From: Rhodopirellula sp.
GTDB lineage: Bacteria; Planctomycetota; Planctomycetia; Pirellulales; Pirellulaceae
DNA: 56,085 nucleotides
Direction of reading: 5' to 3'
Assembly (NCBI GenBank): GCA_002689655.1
Contig: NZHC01000066.1
Location: 33,728 to 89,812, forward strand
This document shows, in pieces, positions 36,087 through 45,217 of the stretch. Numbering within the stretch: position 1 is the stretch's first letter; each line of letters opens with the position of its first letter. Both the position numbers and the translations under genes were made by a program. The notes below the pieces were generated by a model. That model was not told the origin of the DNA. It ran no database searches and saw only the letters and a program-made list of their open reading frames with translations.

Positions 36087-36864
36087 CAATTTCTCACTTC
36101 GGGGCAAGCAGGTTTTTTGATAAGGGTGATTCGTCGGATGTGGCGTAACGACCACAAGGTTATTGAATCTCGGAAGCTGGCAGTTGTGCGACTTCCCATG
36201 TCAATTTAGAAAACTACACCTGTGTAGCCAACCACGCTGGAAATTTCACCACTTAGCTAAGTGGATGTGTCGTATGCAGTTTTGTTGTTTTTGCATGTGC
36301 ACTGCATGCATTCCCGTGCGAGCAGAATGAATGTAGCGGTTGTTTGTCTACATATGCCAATGTTATTGTCTTTGCGTTTGTGCAGCAGTACTCGTGGTTT
36401 AAGGCGGCGAGTTGTGTTGGTTTAGGTTGACCCAGCGTTTGGCTTTTAGTGCAAAGATTCATCTCCACAGATAAAGCTGGCAGTAGAGAGGTTCGCATGA
36501 TTTTAGTGATGGATGCCGAGTCCAGGGTGAGTTGTTTTTAACGCATTGACTCGATCTTTACCGTTAGCATTTCAGTGTCGAGTCCATAATATAACCTGAC
36601 ACAGATAGGGTAGAGGTATGGCACGATAGTCGTGATTGGGCCATTCCTAGGGCACACAGTGAGGTTTCGTTTGCAGAATCAGCCAGAGCTTCAGATAGGG
36701 TAATGAAAGCTTCAAGCATTGCACGGAAATCATGAAGTTTGTTGCCTTTTTTCAACGTGACCAAGACGTCTGAAGCTTTTCAATCCGTAAGCTGTTCCAG
36801 TTCTTAACCCGCGCCATAAGTTTCGTGATCTGTGGCAGCTTTGGCGAGCTAGCATGCAACCTGA

Positions 36865-36900
36865 TGAACCGATCCGCGTGAACCGATCCGCGTGAACCGA
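36865..36900. repeat. 14-bp tandem repeat, 2.6 copies
   Basis: The unit TGAACCGATCCGCG occurs twice head to tail, then the first 8 bases again. Exact copies suggest recent slippage. No other copy was seen in the window. Confidence 0.6.
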
Positions 36901-37015
36901 GCTGTCGTAAGGGAATACGATTGTTGGCCCTCATCTATGCTGCCTTCGCGGCTGTCAGTTATTCTTGACCATCCAAGGGCGAATCTTTCGAGGTTTTGGC
37001 ATGCGGCTCAACGGT

Positions 37016-37050
37016 GACTGGAAGGGTTTGCTACCCCTCCGGGGCCAGTC
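37016..37050. other. Strong hairpin in the gene-poor region
   Basis: GACTGG and CCAGTC form the outer arms; inside, AGGG and CCCT give a second pairing. It is inside the 2-kb gap and does not follow a gene end, so it is more likely part of a structured RNA, or chance, than a terminator. Confidence 0.35.
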
Positions 37051-38081
37051 GTCCTTTCAAAGCGATCGGGGCATGCAGGGGGCCAAAGTGCGACAAAGGT
37101 TGATATCAAGGTTGTCGCTGGTGTTTTGATGCCACTCACGTTGAATCAAAATCGTTTGAGATTGGGGGCAAGTAAGTGCTTTGTCTGGCGACGTGATGCA
37201 CCTTTTTGGTTCTAGAAGGCGTTCCAATCAGCTCGCAAGACGGATTCGTTGACGCTTGCCGAGGCCTCCAGAGAGGGGCTGAAACATTCTGCATTTGGGA
37301 AATCAGGATGAAAGGCGGTGGAGTGAATGGGTACGTCGCACCCAATTTTCGCGAGAATCCAATCGAGAATTAGTTTTAAATTGTCGGGTTCATTATTTGC
37401 CCCTGCAATCACCAGGTGGGCTAAGTCGATTCTACGGTCTGTTCACAGGAACGTGTGGTGAATCATACCCAGAATAAGTTGCAGATGAATGCCCGCAGAA
37501 TTTTGGCAATCCTATCGGTTCGATGTTGGCGGCATCCTTGTTCCAATTCGTTTAACGCGATAACCAGCGGTATTGCAGAGTTGCTGACTCGTGAGAACTG
37601 TCGGTTTTGCGAGATGCCCAGTATTGGCAGGATTTGTAAGTTAAATCGCATCAGGCGGTACCGAAACCGAGGAAAGTTGTCGACCCCGGCAATAAATGGT
37701 TCGCGATTTTTCTCGATCGGATCGCCGCAGGATCCCCCCTGCTCTGCCCCATGTGTGCAGTACTGTCTTGCCGTTTTTATTCACCGGTACAAAGTTGAAT
37801 CCTCGGTCGCCTGCTTTGAAACGGCAGGTGCTTCGGCAGGGTTGGAAAAGAAGTCTGCCATCAGATTGTTCGGTCCACCGGCGTCCAGTGAAGTTACCGT
37901 CGAGGTCACCGTCTGGAGCTTCCTTGACAACGTTTGGCAGGCAGTAGATTGACCATCCCAGATAGTCTAGCGGTCAAACGATCCGAAGATCTCGGCGATC
38001 CGGTCTTTCGAATGGCACGACCTTCGATAGACTTGGGGCCGCCGATCCCGCAATTTCAGTTTAAAAAGACGGTAACGACCC

Positions 38082-39200
38082 ATGACGACCGAGCTAGCCA
38101 AAACACCTCTCGACGCATGGCATCGTGCTAATGGCGGCAAGATGGTTCCGTTTGCTGGCTATGAGATGCCTGTGCAGTACGAATCGATCGTTTCAGAGCA
38201 TCAGGCTTGTAGGAATGTTGCAGCGCTTTTTGATGTGTCCCACACGGGGCGTCTTCGCTTCGATGGTGATGGTACTGAGCATTTTTTAGATCATATTCTG
38301 ACCCGCAAAGTCGCTGACCTGCCGGTTGGCGGCGTGCGATACGGTCTGATTTGCAATCAAGGTGGAGGGATCTTGGACGATGTTCTCGTGTCCCATGTCG
38401 AGACACCATCGCAAAGGCGATTCCATTTGATGGTGGTGAATGCGTCGAACCGTGAAAAAATCCTCCAGTGGTTGACCCCAATCTTGGACGACTTCCCCAC
38501 CGTTACGATGTCTGACCGCACCGAGTTGACCGCAATGATCGCTGTTCAGGGTCCGGCGGCCATGGATGCTTGTAAGCGTTTGTTTTCTTTCGATCCCACG
38601 CGCTTGAAGTATTATCGTGCCGTTATTACCGACCAGTTTTCCAAGCCGGTCATCGTGAGCCGAACGGGCTACACGGGCGAAGACGGTTTGGAATTGATCG
38701 TCAGGGCAGAAGAAGCAAATCGAATTTGGGAGAATTTACTGCTCGCCGGTCGCCATGATGGTTTCATCGCTGCCGGGCTGGGCGCACGTGATACTTTACG
38801 ATTGGAAGCAGGAATGCCGCTTTATGGGCATGAGTTAAACGAGTCAATAGATCCGCTGTCTGCGGGTCTCGGGTTCGCGTGTACCCTGCAAGAAAGAGTC
38901 TTCTTGGGTAGTGAAGCCTTGCTGAAAATCGCAGGGGCCGGGCCGTCAACTGTACGGGTCGGATTGATACCGGAAGGAAAACGATCTGCCCGAGAAGGAT
39001 GTCCCGTGCTGGATAATGAAGGAAGAAAAATCGGGGAAGTCACTAGCGGCGGACCTTCACCGACACTGGGATATCCGATCGCGATGGCTTACGTTGATAA
39101 AGCGAACGCTGGTGACAACGAATTGAAAATTGATATCCGCGGTAAGATAGTTGATGCAAAGCAAGTCAGCTTGCCGTTTTACAAACGCCCAAAATCATGA
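38082..39200 (+). CDS. gcvT: Glycine cleavage T protein (aminomethyltransferase)
   Basis: A 372-residue GcvT. It starts TPLDAWHRANGGKMVPFAGY as expected, contains HTGRLRFDG and the tetrahydrofolate-binding RTGYTGEDGLELIV, and ends with the C-terminal GcvT domain (RVGLIPEGKRSAREGCPV). It is of normal length and intact. It releases ammonia from the aminomethyl group on lipoylated GcvH and makes methylene-tetrahydrofolate. First gene of the gcvT-gcvH-ligase operon. gcvP is not in the window. Confidence 0.96.
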   Translation: MTTELAKTPLDAWHRANGGKMVPFAGYEMPVQYESIVSEHQACRNVAALFDVSHTGRLRFDGDGTEHFLDHILTRKVADLPVGGVRYGLICNQGGGILDDVLVSHVETPSQRRFHLMVVNASNREKILQWLTPILDDFPTVTMSDRTELTAMIAVQGPAAMDACKRLFSFDPTRLKYYRAVITDQFSKPVIVSRTGYTGEDGLELIVRAEEANRIWENLLLAGRHDGFIAAGLGARDTLRLEAGMPLYGHELNESIDPLSAGLGFACTLQERVFLGSEALLKIAGAGPSTVRVGLIPEGKRSAREGCPVLDNEGRKIGEVTSGGPSPTLGYPIAMAYVDKANAGDNELKIDIRGKIVDAKQVSLPFYKRPKS

Positions 39201-39222
39201 CCCTCTAAGAAGGACTCCTTTG

Positions 39223-39624
39223 ATGTCACGTGATGAATCCAAATTGCTCTATGCCGAATCGCACGAGTGGGTTGATTTGGCTCAAGAAGATGGGAAAGCT
39301 GTTGGGACCATTGGACTATCAGGGTTCGCATTGGAACAGTTGAACGATCTCGTTTATATGGAACTACCTGAACTCGGTCGCGAACTCTCCGTAGGAGAGG
39401 AGTTTGGTGAAGTAGAGTCGGTCAAGGCAGTCAGCCCACTTTATAGTCCAGTCAGTGGCAAGGTCATCGCCGTGCATGAAGATCTCCCCGAAAGACTGGA
39501 AGAGCTGAACGATGATCCTTATGATTTCGGGTGGATCGTTAAAGTTGAGGTCAGTGAAGCAAACTCTGTTGAGTCGTTGCTGGATCATGCTGCCTATCAA
39601 AAGCAGTGTGCTGAAGCTGGATGA
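39223..39624 (+). CDS. gcvH: Glycine cleavage H protein
   Basis: A 133-residue lipoyl-carrier protein. The ATG at 39223 is preceded by AGAAGGA, spaced well; a longer frame (from 39151) overlaps gcvT and is ignored. Lipoyl-lysine Lys68 sits in EVESVKAVSPLYSP, the standard motif. It shuttles the aminomethyl group between GcvP and GcvT. Its stop overlaps the ATG of the ligase that follows. Confidence 0.97.
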   Translation: MSRDESKLLYAESHEWVDLAQEDGKAVGTIGLSGFALEQLNDLVYMELPELGRELSVGEEFGEVESVKAVSPLYSPVSGKVIAVHEDLPERLEELNDDPYDFGWIVKVEVSEANSVESLLDHAAYQKQCAEAG

Positions 39625-40412
39625 TGAACACGCGAGCAGTTTCTGGTTTGTCGCTTGGTCCCCGCGTTGGTCGATTGCTTTCGCTTGCCACTTTTGGGGC
39701 GGCAGAAAATATGGCAATTGATCAAGCGATTCTGGATTCTGTCAGTCGAACTGGGGTGCCTGTTCTCAGGTTTTACCAATGGGCCGAACCCACGTTGTCT
39801 TTGGGGTATTTTCAGGGGCTCACTGAAAGGGCCGCGCACGGGCAAAGCGATTCCATTTGCTGCGTGCGACGGACTACAGGTGGTGGTGCCATTGTTCATG
39901 ACCGCGAGTTGACCTACAGCGTTTCGATTCCGTTGCCTGCTGGATCGGCCGGTCCTCGTTCCGTTCTATACCAGCAAATGCATGCCGCGATCGCTAAAAC
40001 GCTGGCCGATTTTGGAGTTCAGGCTGTACCTTTTCGTCGCACGGGGGTGGGGCCGCGGTCGGATAGCAGGAACGCTCAATTCCTCTGTTTTCAGAGGCGT
40101 ACAGCAGAGGATTTGGTCGTTAGCGGGTACAAGGTTTTGGGAAGTGCTCAGAGAAAAAGTCGGACTGCTGTGCTGCAGCATGGCAGCCTTCTTTTGTGTA
40201 CCAGTTTGTACTCGCCGCAACTTCCTGGTATCAATGAACTGCTTTCATTGCAGTTGACGGCCGACCAGTTGGTTCCGCAAATAGCTAAAATTCTGTCGGA
40301 AAGTCTGGGTGTTGACTGGCGAGTGGACACTCTTTCCAGTCAGGAAGAAAGCAATGCGGAAAAAATTTGTTGCGAGCGGTTTGCTTCGTCGTTGTGGACG
40401 TCACGTCGTTAG
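39621..40412 (+). CDS. Lipoate-protein ligase / octanoyltransferase (BPL/LplA family)
   Basis: A 263-residue protein of the biotin/lipoate ligase fold. The motif RRTTGGGAIVHDRELTYS (83-100) binds the acyl-adenylate, and GYKVLGSAQRK (169-179) holds the catalytic Lys171. The segment CFQRRTAEDL (from Cys156) and LQHGSLLL resembles LipM-type octanoyltransferases as well as LplA, so it cannot be decided whether it uses free lipoate plus ATP or octanoyl-ACP. Its ATG overlaps the gcvH stop (ATGA), so translational coupling to GcvH, its likely substrate, is very probable. Confidence 0.85.
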   Translation: MMNTRAVSGLSLGPRVGRLLSLATFGAAENMAIDQAILDSVSRTGVPVLRFYQWAEPTLSLGYFQGLTERAAHGQSDSICCVRRTTGGGAIVHDRELTYSVSIPLPAGSAGPRSVLYQQMHAAIAKTLADFGVQAVPFRRTGVGPRSDSRNAQFLCFQRRTAEDLVVSGYKVLGSAQRKSRTAVLQHGSLLLCTSLYSPQLPGINELLSLQLTADQLVPQIAKILSESLGVDWRVDTLSSQEESNAEKICCERFASSLWTSRR

Positions 40413-40650
40413 GTAGCTTCTTCATCCGTGGGTTCGGCAGACTATTCACTATGCAGGGCCAGTATCGATCGCCGTCAGTGTGCAACTGCATAGGGATTTC
40501 GCATTCGACAGCATACTACGCAGAAAGATGGAGCATTCAGACGCAGGCCTGAAGCTACAAAAAGATTCCCTCGGGCTGATTTTGTAGACAAAACTGACCC
40601 ACGTAACTGCTATACTCCGAGCTTCGCACCAAAAATCTGAAGGATTCAGT
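40413..40650. other. Intergenic region before the small ORF
   Basis: This holds no gene that can be supported. Near its right end an extended -10 element (TGCTATACT) lies at 40608-40616, about 35 bases upstream of the small ORF at 40651. Nothing else was recognised. Confidence 0.4.
40608..40616 (+). promoter_or_regulatory. Extended -10 promoter element
   Basis: TGCTATACT fits the extended -10 consensus TGnTATAAT at all but one position. No good -35 is seen (a weak TAGACA lies 20 bases upstream), as is usual for extended -10 promoters. A start near 40623 would give a 28-base leader to the small ORF at 40651. Confidence 0.45.
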
Positions 40651-40761
40651 GTGCGGCAGTTTCTTGCAGTGCTGTGTTTGTTAGCTTTTTTTACTCGCAC
40701 CCTAGCACGTTTCAAGAAGAATGTCGGTACTTCGAAGATTGGTGCGCTCATCGCATGTTAA
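40651..40761 (+). CDS. Small ORF of 36 codons with hydrophobic N-terminus
   Basis: GTG start with AAGGA six bases upstream and TAA stop. The product starts RQFLAVLCLLAFF, then a basic part with RFKKN, and ends ALIAC. It looks like a very small membrane or secreted peptide, or a leader peptide. An extended -10 box stands about 35 bases upstream. It has no recognised family. It lies 57 bases before the FHA gene, in the same direction, and could be its leader or independent. The Shine-Dalgarno and promoter raise the odds that it is expressed. Confidence 0.45.
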   Translation: MRQFLAVLCLLAFFTRTLARFKKNVGTSKIGALIAC

Positions 40762-40818
40762 GCCGTATGGGTTGGATGATTCATCCCTTCCCTACCGACG
40801 AGTAATCGGGAGCAATTG

Positions 40819-41544
40819 ATGCAGGTAATGCTTAAGGTTCTTAGTGGCAGTCACGAAGGACGTGAACTCAGTGTTTCGGGCGAGAAATTTCTAATCGGCC
40901 GTAGCGAGTCATGCCAGTTGAGACCCAAGAGTGAATCGGTCAGCAGAAAGCACTGCATTATCGTTCTCAAAGATAATCGAGTGCTGATTCAGGATCTCAA
41001 GAGTCGCAACGGAACTTATGTAAATGACAAACGATTGCCAACAGATAAGGCAAAGGTGCTCGCTGGGGGGGATCATTTGCGTGTTGGCAAGTTGAATTTC
41101 GAAGTTGTGATCGAGCACGGACTGCAGGCTCCGAAAAAGCCAGAAGTTGCCGATATGGGCGACGCAGCGGCAAGAACCGTTGAGGCTGGTTCACATGACA
41201 GTCGATTTGAGGAGGTTGATGTTGATTCTTGGCTCAACGAGGCTGATCAAATTGATCGGGTTCGTAAGCTTTCAGATCCAGAGACACGCCAGTTTCAAAT
41301 CAAGTCCGGTGTTATCACGGAAGGCGAAGGAGTTGCCGAAGGAGACGACAGTGATGATGGCAGCGTGGAGGCTGGTGGTGATAGCACCGACTTGTCCGTG
41401 AGCGAGTCGACTGACTCGGATGGCAAAAAGAAACGTGACAAGAAGAAACCAGGGAAACTTCCGAAAGGCTTCCAGAAGTCAATCACGGATAACTCTCGTG
41501 ATGCTGCAGATACTGCACTCAAACGTTTCTTCAGTGGTCGCTAA
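40819..41544 (+). CDS. FHA-domain protein
   Basis: About 241 residues. Residues about 5-90 form an FHA phosphothreonine-binding domain: GRSESCQL (from 27), SRKH (42-45), NGTYVND (64-70). The rest is a long acidic, Ser/Asp-rich linker and a basic tail (KKKRDKKKPGK) with a short helix at the end. FHA domains bind phosphothreonine peptides made by Ser/Thr kinases such as the one in this window. The ATG at 40819 is used (GGGAG eight bases before it); a TTG lies directly before it. No membrane segment. Confidence 0.88.
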   Translation: MQVMLKVLSGSHEGRELSVSGEKFLIGRSESCQLRPKSESVSRKHCIIVLKDNRVLIQDLKSRNGTYVNDKRLPTDKAKVLAGGDHLRVGKLNFEVVIEHGLQAPKKPEVADMGDAAARTVEAGSHDSRFEEVDVDSWLNEADQIDRVRKLSDPETRQFQIKSGVITEGEGVAEGDDSDDGSVEAGGDSTDLSVSESTDSDGKKKRDKKKPGKLPKGFQKSITDNSRDAADTALKRFFSGR

Positions 41545-41675
41545 GGTTTTTCAATGGCGATTCAGGGTGGGTGTTGTCTAGCCCAGAGCGATTGTTTTGT
41601 TTGTTGACCCAAGTGAGCCTTGGCAAACGCGGGCAGCACTGCGACTTTTTAAGTTTCGATTGATTGTCAGCGACC

Positions 41676-42323
41676 ATGCAGGATTCAAACGCATTACTCG
41701 TCCAGCGGTTTCGTGAGAACGATGACACAGCGTTTTCAAAGCTCGTAAGCAGACATTATCGCCTTGTTTTTCGCGTCTGTTTGAAAATTCTCGGCCACCG
41801 CCAAGATGCAGAGGATGTGACTCAGGAGACTTTTTCCCGCTTCGCGAAGCACGTTGATAAGTGGGATGTGGGTCGACCACTTGAGCCATGGTTGGTAACC
41901 ATTGCTGGAAACCGTAGCAAGACGTTTCTCGCACGTCGTCGTGCCCATCAATCGTTGACCAGTACCTTGGAGCCGGTCACGGATGAGATGCATGCGGTCA
42001 GAAAAGCGGATGGACTTCGCGAAGAGCTGGAGTTGGCTTTGGCGCGAGTGCCTGTGCAGCAAAGAATGGCCTTTGAGTTTTTTCACGAGCAAGGCATGAG
42101 CTACCTGCAGATTTCCGCTGAAATGGACTGTCCTGTGGGAACAGTCAAGACATGGGTCCATCGCGCCCGCTCCAGCGTAGTCCGCATTCTTCGCCAGCGT
42201 GAAGTCATTGCCACGGCGAAAACGCCCTTGAGCGATGAAAGCCTAAGCTCCGATGAATTATCTACGCGCGATCATGTGCTTCACCCGACGCTAAAATTAG
42301 GGAGGCCGACTGATGCGATGTGA
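41676..42323 (+). CDS. ECF-family RNA polymerase sigma factor
   Basis: About 215 residues. Region 2: AFSKLVSRHYRLVFRVCLKILGHRQDAEDVTQETF; region 4: ALARVPVQQRMAFEFFHEQGMSY with the helix-turn-helix ISAEMDCPVGTVKTWVHRARSSV. There is no region 3, as in ECF sigma factors. The start ATG at 41676 is preferred to a TTG at 41664. A 40-residue tail follows region 4. It overlaps the next gene by 11 bases, and that gene encodes a zinc-type anti-sigma, so the pair is a typical signal-transduction unit. Confidence 0.92.
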   Translation: MQDSNALLVQRFRENDDTAFSKLVSRHYRLVFRVCLKILGHRQDAEDVTQETFSRFAKHVDKWDVGRPLEPWLVTIAGNRSKTFLARRRAHQSLTSTLEPVTDEMHAVRKADGLREELELALARVPVQQRMAFEFFHEQGMSYLQISAEMDCPVGTVKTWVHRARSSVVRILRQREVIATAKTPLSDESLSSDELSTRDHVLHPTLKLGRPTDAM

Positions 42324-42828
42324 AGAGTTTATCGAACAATTGCACGAGCGATTGGATCAACGGTTGCCGCTTGGATCAGACCGGGATTTAAACCGTCATG
42401 CTGCTCAATGTGACGATTGTTGGTCGGAAATGCGCGTATGGCTCGAGATCACTCCGCTCTTGAAATCTGAGCAAAATGAGCATGCCCAAGTCGAGGCTGC
42501 CTCTTCATCGAAGGGGCATCGTGCCCTTCCACCGATATTGACAGCTGCGTTTGCCGTCGCGATTTTGATCGCAGTCGTCAGAATTTCTCCCACGAAATCG
42601 GATTCCAAGCCGATACTAAGTGATGTATCGGCGTCCTCGGGTACGGTGGCCCAGATGACAGGTGAGCTTGACCCCGTCGTTTGGTGGCGGAGTGTGCAAG
42701 ATCGGGATTGGGTAGAAGAGACCATGCCCACCGTAAGGTCTGTTAGACAAGGTGTTGCTCCATTGGGGCGTACGCTGGTGCGAGCCGTTACGATTTTGAC
42801 GATCGGCGGCGAAGGCCGAACCTCCTGA
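42313..42828 (+). CDS. Membrane anti-sigma factor (zinc-binding ZAS type)
   Basis: A 171-residue protein. The motif Cys3...His29-x3-Cys33-x2-Cys36 (HAAQCDDC) is the ZAS zinc-binding pattern that clamps the sigma factor. A single membrane helix lies near residues 73-89 (PPILTAAFAVAILIAVV), leaving about 80 residues outside the cytoplasm as a possible sensor. The ATG at 42313 overlaps the end of the sigma gene, with GGGAGG in front. The downstream hydrolase gene may belong to its regulon. Confidence 0.85.
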   Translation: MRCEEFIEQLHERLDQRLPLGSDRDLNRHAAQCDDCWSEMRVWLEITPLLKSEQNEHAQVEAASSSKGHRALPPILTAAFAVAILIAVVRISPTKSDSKPILSDVSASSGTVAQMTGELDPVVWWRSVQDRDWVEETMPTVRSVRQGVAPLGRTLVRAVTILTIGGEGRTS

Positions 42829-42844
42829 CTAAAAAGTGTTGCTC

Positions 42845-45190
42845 ATGATCAAGTTACCTCTCGCACGCTGGGGTGCTTGTGCCTTGGTGTTATGTCTCTT
42901 GCCCTTTTCTGTGGTGTCGGCCGAGCAATTGTTTCGTCTACGGAACAACATGGTATTGCGAGGTTCGATGGCAAAAATCGCAACGCTCAAGGATGGCTTT
43001 GGCGCTGCCTCAGCAGGTGAAACTCACCTTCGGCCCATTTGGTTAATCGATGATGGCTTGCGACGCATTTACCTGCATGGCAAGGGGATGGTGGCCATAG
43101 AACCCGTTGATGTAGGTGAGATGGAAAGGAATCTGGAGTTTTGGCAGCCAAAACCTTTGGGTGGAAAAATTGTTGGCGGGTTGGGAACAATCCAAGGCGT
43201 ATCACCCTTCAATGATTATGGCAGACGAATCTTGACGGTTCGAGGTCCGGATGGGGGCCAAGTACGCATCATTCAGGGCATCGCGGAAGTGAATTCTCGT
43301 TACGCAAAACTCGTCGCGTTGAAAGGTAAACCGAGCCTGAATTGGGACATGAGGATCTCTACACGTACTTTAGACTCCTCGACCCTTGCACGAATTTTTA
43401 AGAAACGTACCGATCAGGCTGATTTGAATGCGCGTTTGGAAGTCGTGCGTTTTTTCATCGCGGCGGAGCGTTACCGAGAAGCGAAGCAAGCTCTGCAAGC
43501 AACGATTGATGATTTTCCAGAAGAGATTGATTTGTTGCCGCAACTAGCTGCGCTGACGAAACGCCAGGCCGAACAACTGCTAGATGAGGCGAACGATCGA
43601 GCAAAGGCTGGACAGTACCAACTTGCCACAGGAATCCTGCAGGGGTTCCCGTTGCAGGAGGTGAGCCGTATCACAAAGATTCAAGTTGAGGACGCTCTAC
43701 GAGATCTCAATGAACCAGTACAGAAATCAGCCGCCCTGATGCAGATGTTGAGAGCACAGGTAAGTAAGTTGCCAGCGAATCAGCAGGCCAGTTTGGCAGC
43801 GATTCTCGATGAGATCGAAGCAGGCTTGTCTGTCGATACTCTCCCACGTTTGAGTGATTACGAGCGATTGGGTGAGGTTGGCAATATTCCCATTGACAAT
43901 CGTATTGCATTGGCGGTTGCGGGATGGATCCTTGGTGCGGGTTCCGGCGAGCAAAATCTTAGCATTGCAATTTCCCTGATTCAGGTGCGGGACCTTGTCA
44001 CTGAGTATCTGTCCACTGCTGATGCTGCAAGACGTAAAGCGATCCTTGGTGAACTGAGTAATCTTGAAGGAAGTGAAGCAGAATATGTCGATCGTATTCT
44101 GCCACTCTTGACTCCTGTATTGCCATGGCCGGAAGATTCTCAGCATCCCCAGATTGCTGGAATGTTCAATGTCAGTACTGATTCGTTTCGGTACGTTATT
44201 CAGTTACCGCCGGAGTACAATCCGCTGAGGGAATACCCTTGTGTGGTTGCTTTGCACGAATCTCGGTCGCCGATTGAAAATCAACTTGACTGGTGGTCCG
44301 GAGCCTATCGCGAGCAACTCGATGGCAGGATGGGGTACGGGGCTCGTAGTGGATTCATTGTCGTTGCTCCGGTCTGGTCGCGTTCGGACCAGCGTGCGTA
44401 TGAGTACACGCCCCAGGAACACCAACGTGTATTAGCGGCAATGCGAGATGCAATGCGTCGAGCTTCCATTGACTCTGATCGCGTCTTCATTGCAGGACAT
44501 GGTGAGGGAGGTACAGCCGCTTGGGACATGGCTCTTGCACATCCGGATTTGTGGGCAGGCATGATTTCCATTAGTGGAACTCCCACCAAAACAATTCCTC
44601 ATTACGAACCCAACTCACGTCATATCCCACTGTACATGGTAATGGGGGAGTTGGATGGAGCGAAAGCTGGTGGCGCGATCATAAACGACTATATGACGTT
44701 CAATCATGATGCCATGGTGGTAATGTATCGTGGTCGTGGCAGAGAATATTTTTATGATGAGTTACCACGGTTGTATGAGTGGATGAGTTTGAACTCACAC
44801 CAGCGAAGGAAAATGCCTCGTGAGATTGAGGTGGCAACGATACGCGAAGGTGACCAGTTCTTTTGGTGGTTGGAGTTGGGAGATCTCAAGCCAGGTGTTC
44901 CTGTTGATCCCATTTTGTGGGGTCAAGCTGAACGAATTCGTGCAGGGAAAGTAGCTGCTACGATTGGCGCAGGCAATCAGATTCGCGTGCAACGTGGACC
45001 AGCGGACCGGTTTCGATTACTGTTGCGGCCGATGCAGGGTGTACTTGATCTCAACCAAGAAGTCGTGATTCGTGAGGGCAGTCGTTCCAAACGCGTTCAG
45101 TTCGATGGATCGCTCGAAGTCATGCTCGAAGACGTGAGGCAGCGAGCTGACCGGAATCGGGCTTTTTGGATGACAGAAATGATGCCCTGA
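42845..45190 (+). CDS. Secreted alpha/beta-hydrolase-fold protein lacking the nucleophile serine
   Basis: About 781 residues. The ATG at 42845 begins a signal peptide (cleavage near VVSA). Residues about 190-430 are helical (TPR-like), then a carboxyl-terminal alpha/beta hydrolase of the esterase/PHB-depolymerase kind: QLPPEYNPLREYPCVVALHE, then RVFIAGHGEGGTAAWDMALAHPDLW. In active relatives the elbow is GHSxGG; here the serine position, about 553, is glycine. So the classical catalytic serine is missing and the protein may bind rather than cut its ligand. It directly follows the anti-sigma gene by 16 bases. Confidence 0.85.
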   Translation: MIKLPLARWGACALVLCLLPFSVVSAEQLFRLRNNMVLRGSMAKIATLKDGFGAASAGETHLRPIWLIDDGLRRIYLHGKGMVAIEPVDVGEMERNLEFWQPKPLGGKIVGGLGTIQGVSPFNDYGRRILTVRGPDGGQVRIIQGIAEVNSRYAKLVALKGKPSLNWDMRISTRTLDSSTLARIFKKRTDQADLNARLEVVRFFIAAERYREAKQALQATIDDFPEEIDLLPQLAALTKRQAEQLLDEANDRAKAGQYQLATGILQGFPLQEVSRITKIQVEDALRDLNEPVQKSAALMQMLRAQVSKLPANQQASLAAILDEIEAGLSVDTLPRLSDYERLGEVGNIPIDNRIALAVAGWILGAGSGEQNLSIAISLIQVRDLVTEYLSTADAARRKAILGELSNLEGSEAEYVDRILPLLTPVLPWPEDSQHPQIAGMFNVSTDSFRYVIQLPPEYNPLREYPCVVALHESRSPIENQLDWWSGAYREQLDGRMGYGARSGFIVVAPVWSRSDQRAYEYTPQEHQRVLAAMRDAMRRASIDSDRVFIAGHGEGGTAAWDMALAHPDLWAGMISISGTPTKTIPHYEPNSRHIPLYMVMGELDGAKAGGAIINDYMTFNHDAMVVMYRGRGREYFYDELPRLYEWMSLNSHQRRKMPREIEVATIREGDQFFWWLELGDLKPGVPVDPILWGQAERIRAGKVAATIGAGNQIRVQRGPADRFRLLLRPMQGVLDLNQEVVIREGSRSKRVQFDGSLEVMLEDVRQRADRNRAFWMTEMMP

Positions 45191-45217
45191 TGATCCCAGA
45201 GATACACGCGGAAATAG

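Larger units (their letters stand above)
36087..38081. other. Gene-poor region of about 2 kb
   Basis: The longest stretch in the window with no convincing gene. Open frames of 60-165 codons occur on both strands, including 37455-37952 (+) and 36564-36764 (-), but their composition and lack of start signals are unconvincing. It holds a 14-bp tandem repeat (36865-36900), a hairpin (37016-37050), and the promoter region of gcvT at its right end. No tRNA, riboswitch or transposon trace was recognised. It could hold an unannotated RNA or a decayed gene. Confidence 0.5.

Noticed and set aside
36564-36764. 66-codon minus-strand frame in the gene-poor region
   Set aside because: Short, no ribosome site, no family. 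It may be a fragment of a decayed gene, but there is no proof.
37455-37952. 165-codon frame in the gene-poor region
   Set aside because: No ribosome site, no family signal, and the opposite strand is also open over most of it; composition is random-like. It could not be supported as a gene.
38000-38020. TTCGAAT-like sequence that resembles a tRNA T-arm
   Set aside because: No acceptor stem, anticodon arm or D-arm around it.
37690-38081. Possible glycine riboswitch before gcvT
   Set aside because: The conserved core sequences of the glycine aptamer were not found by eye; only a C-rich stretch with no tandem aptamer shape. A covariance-model search would decide.
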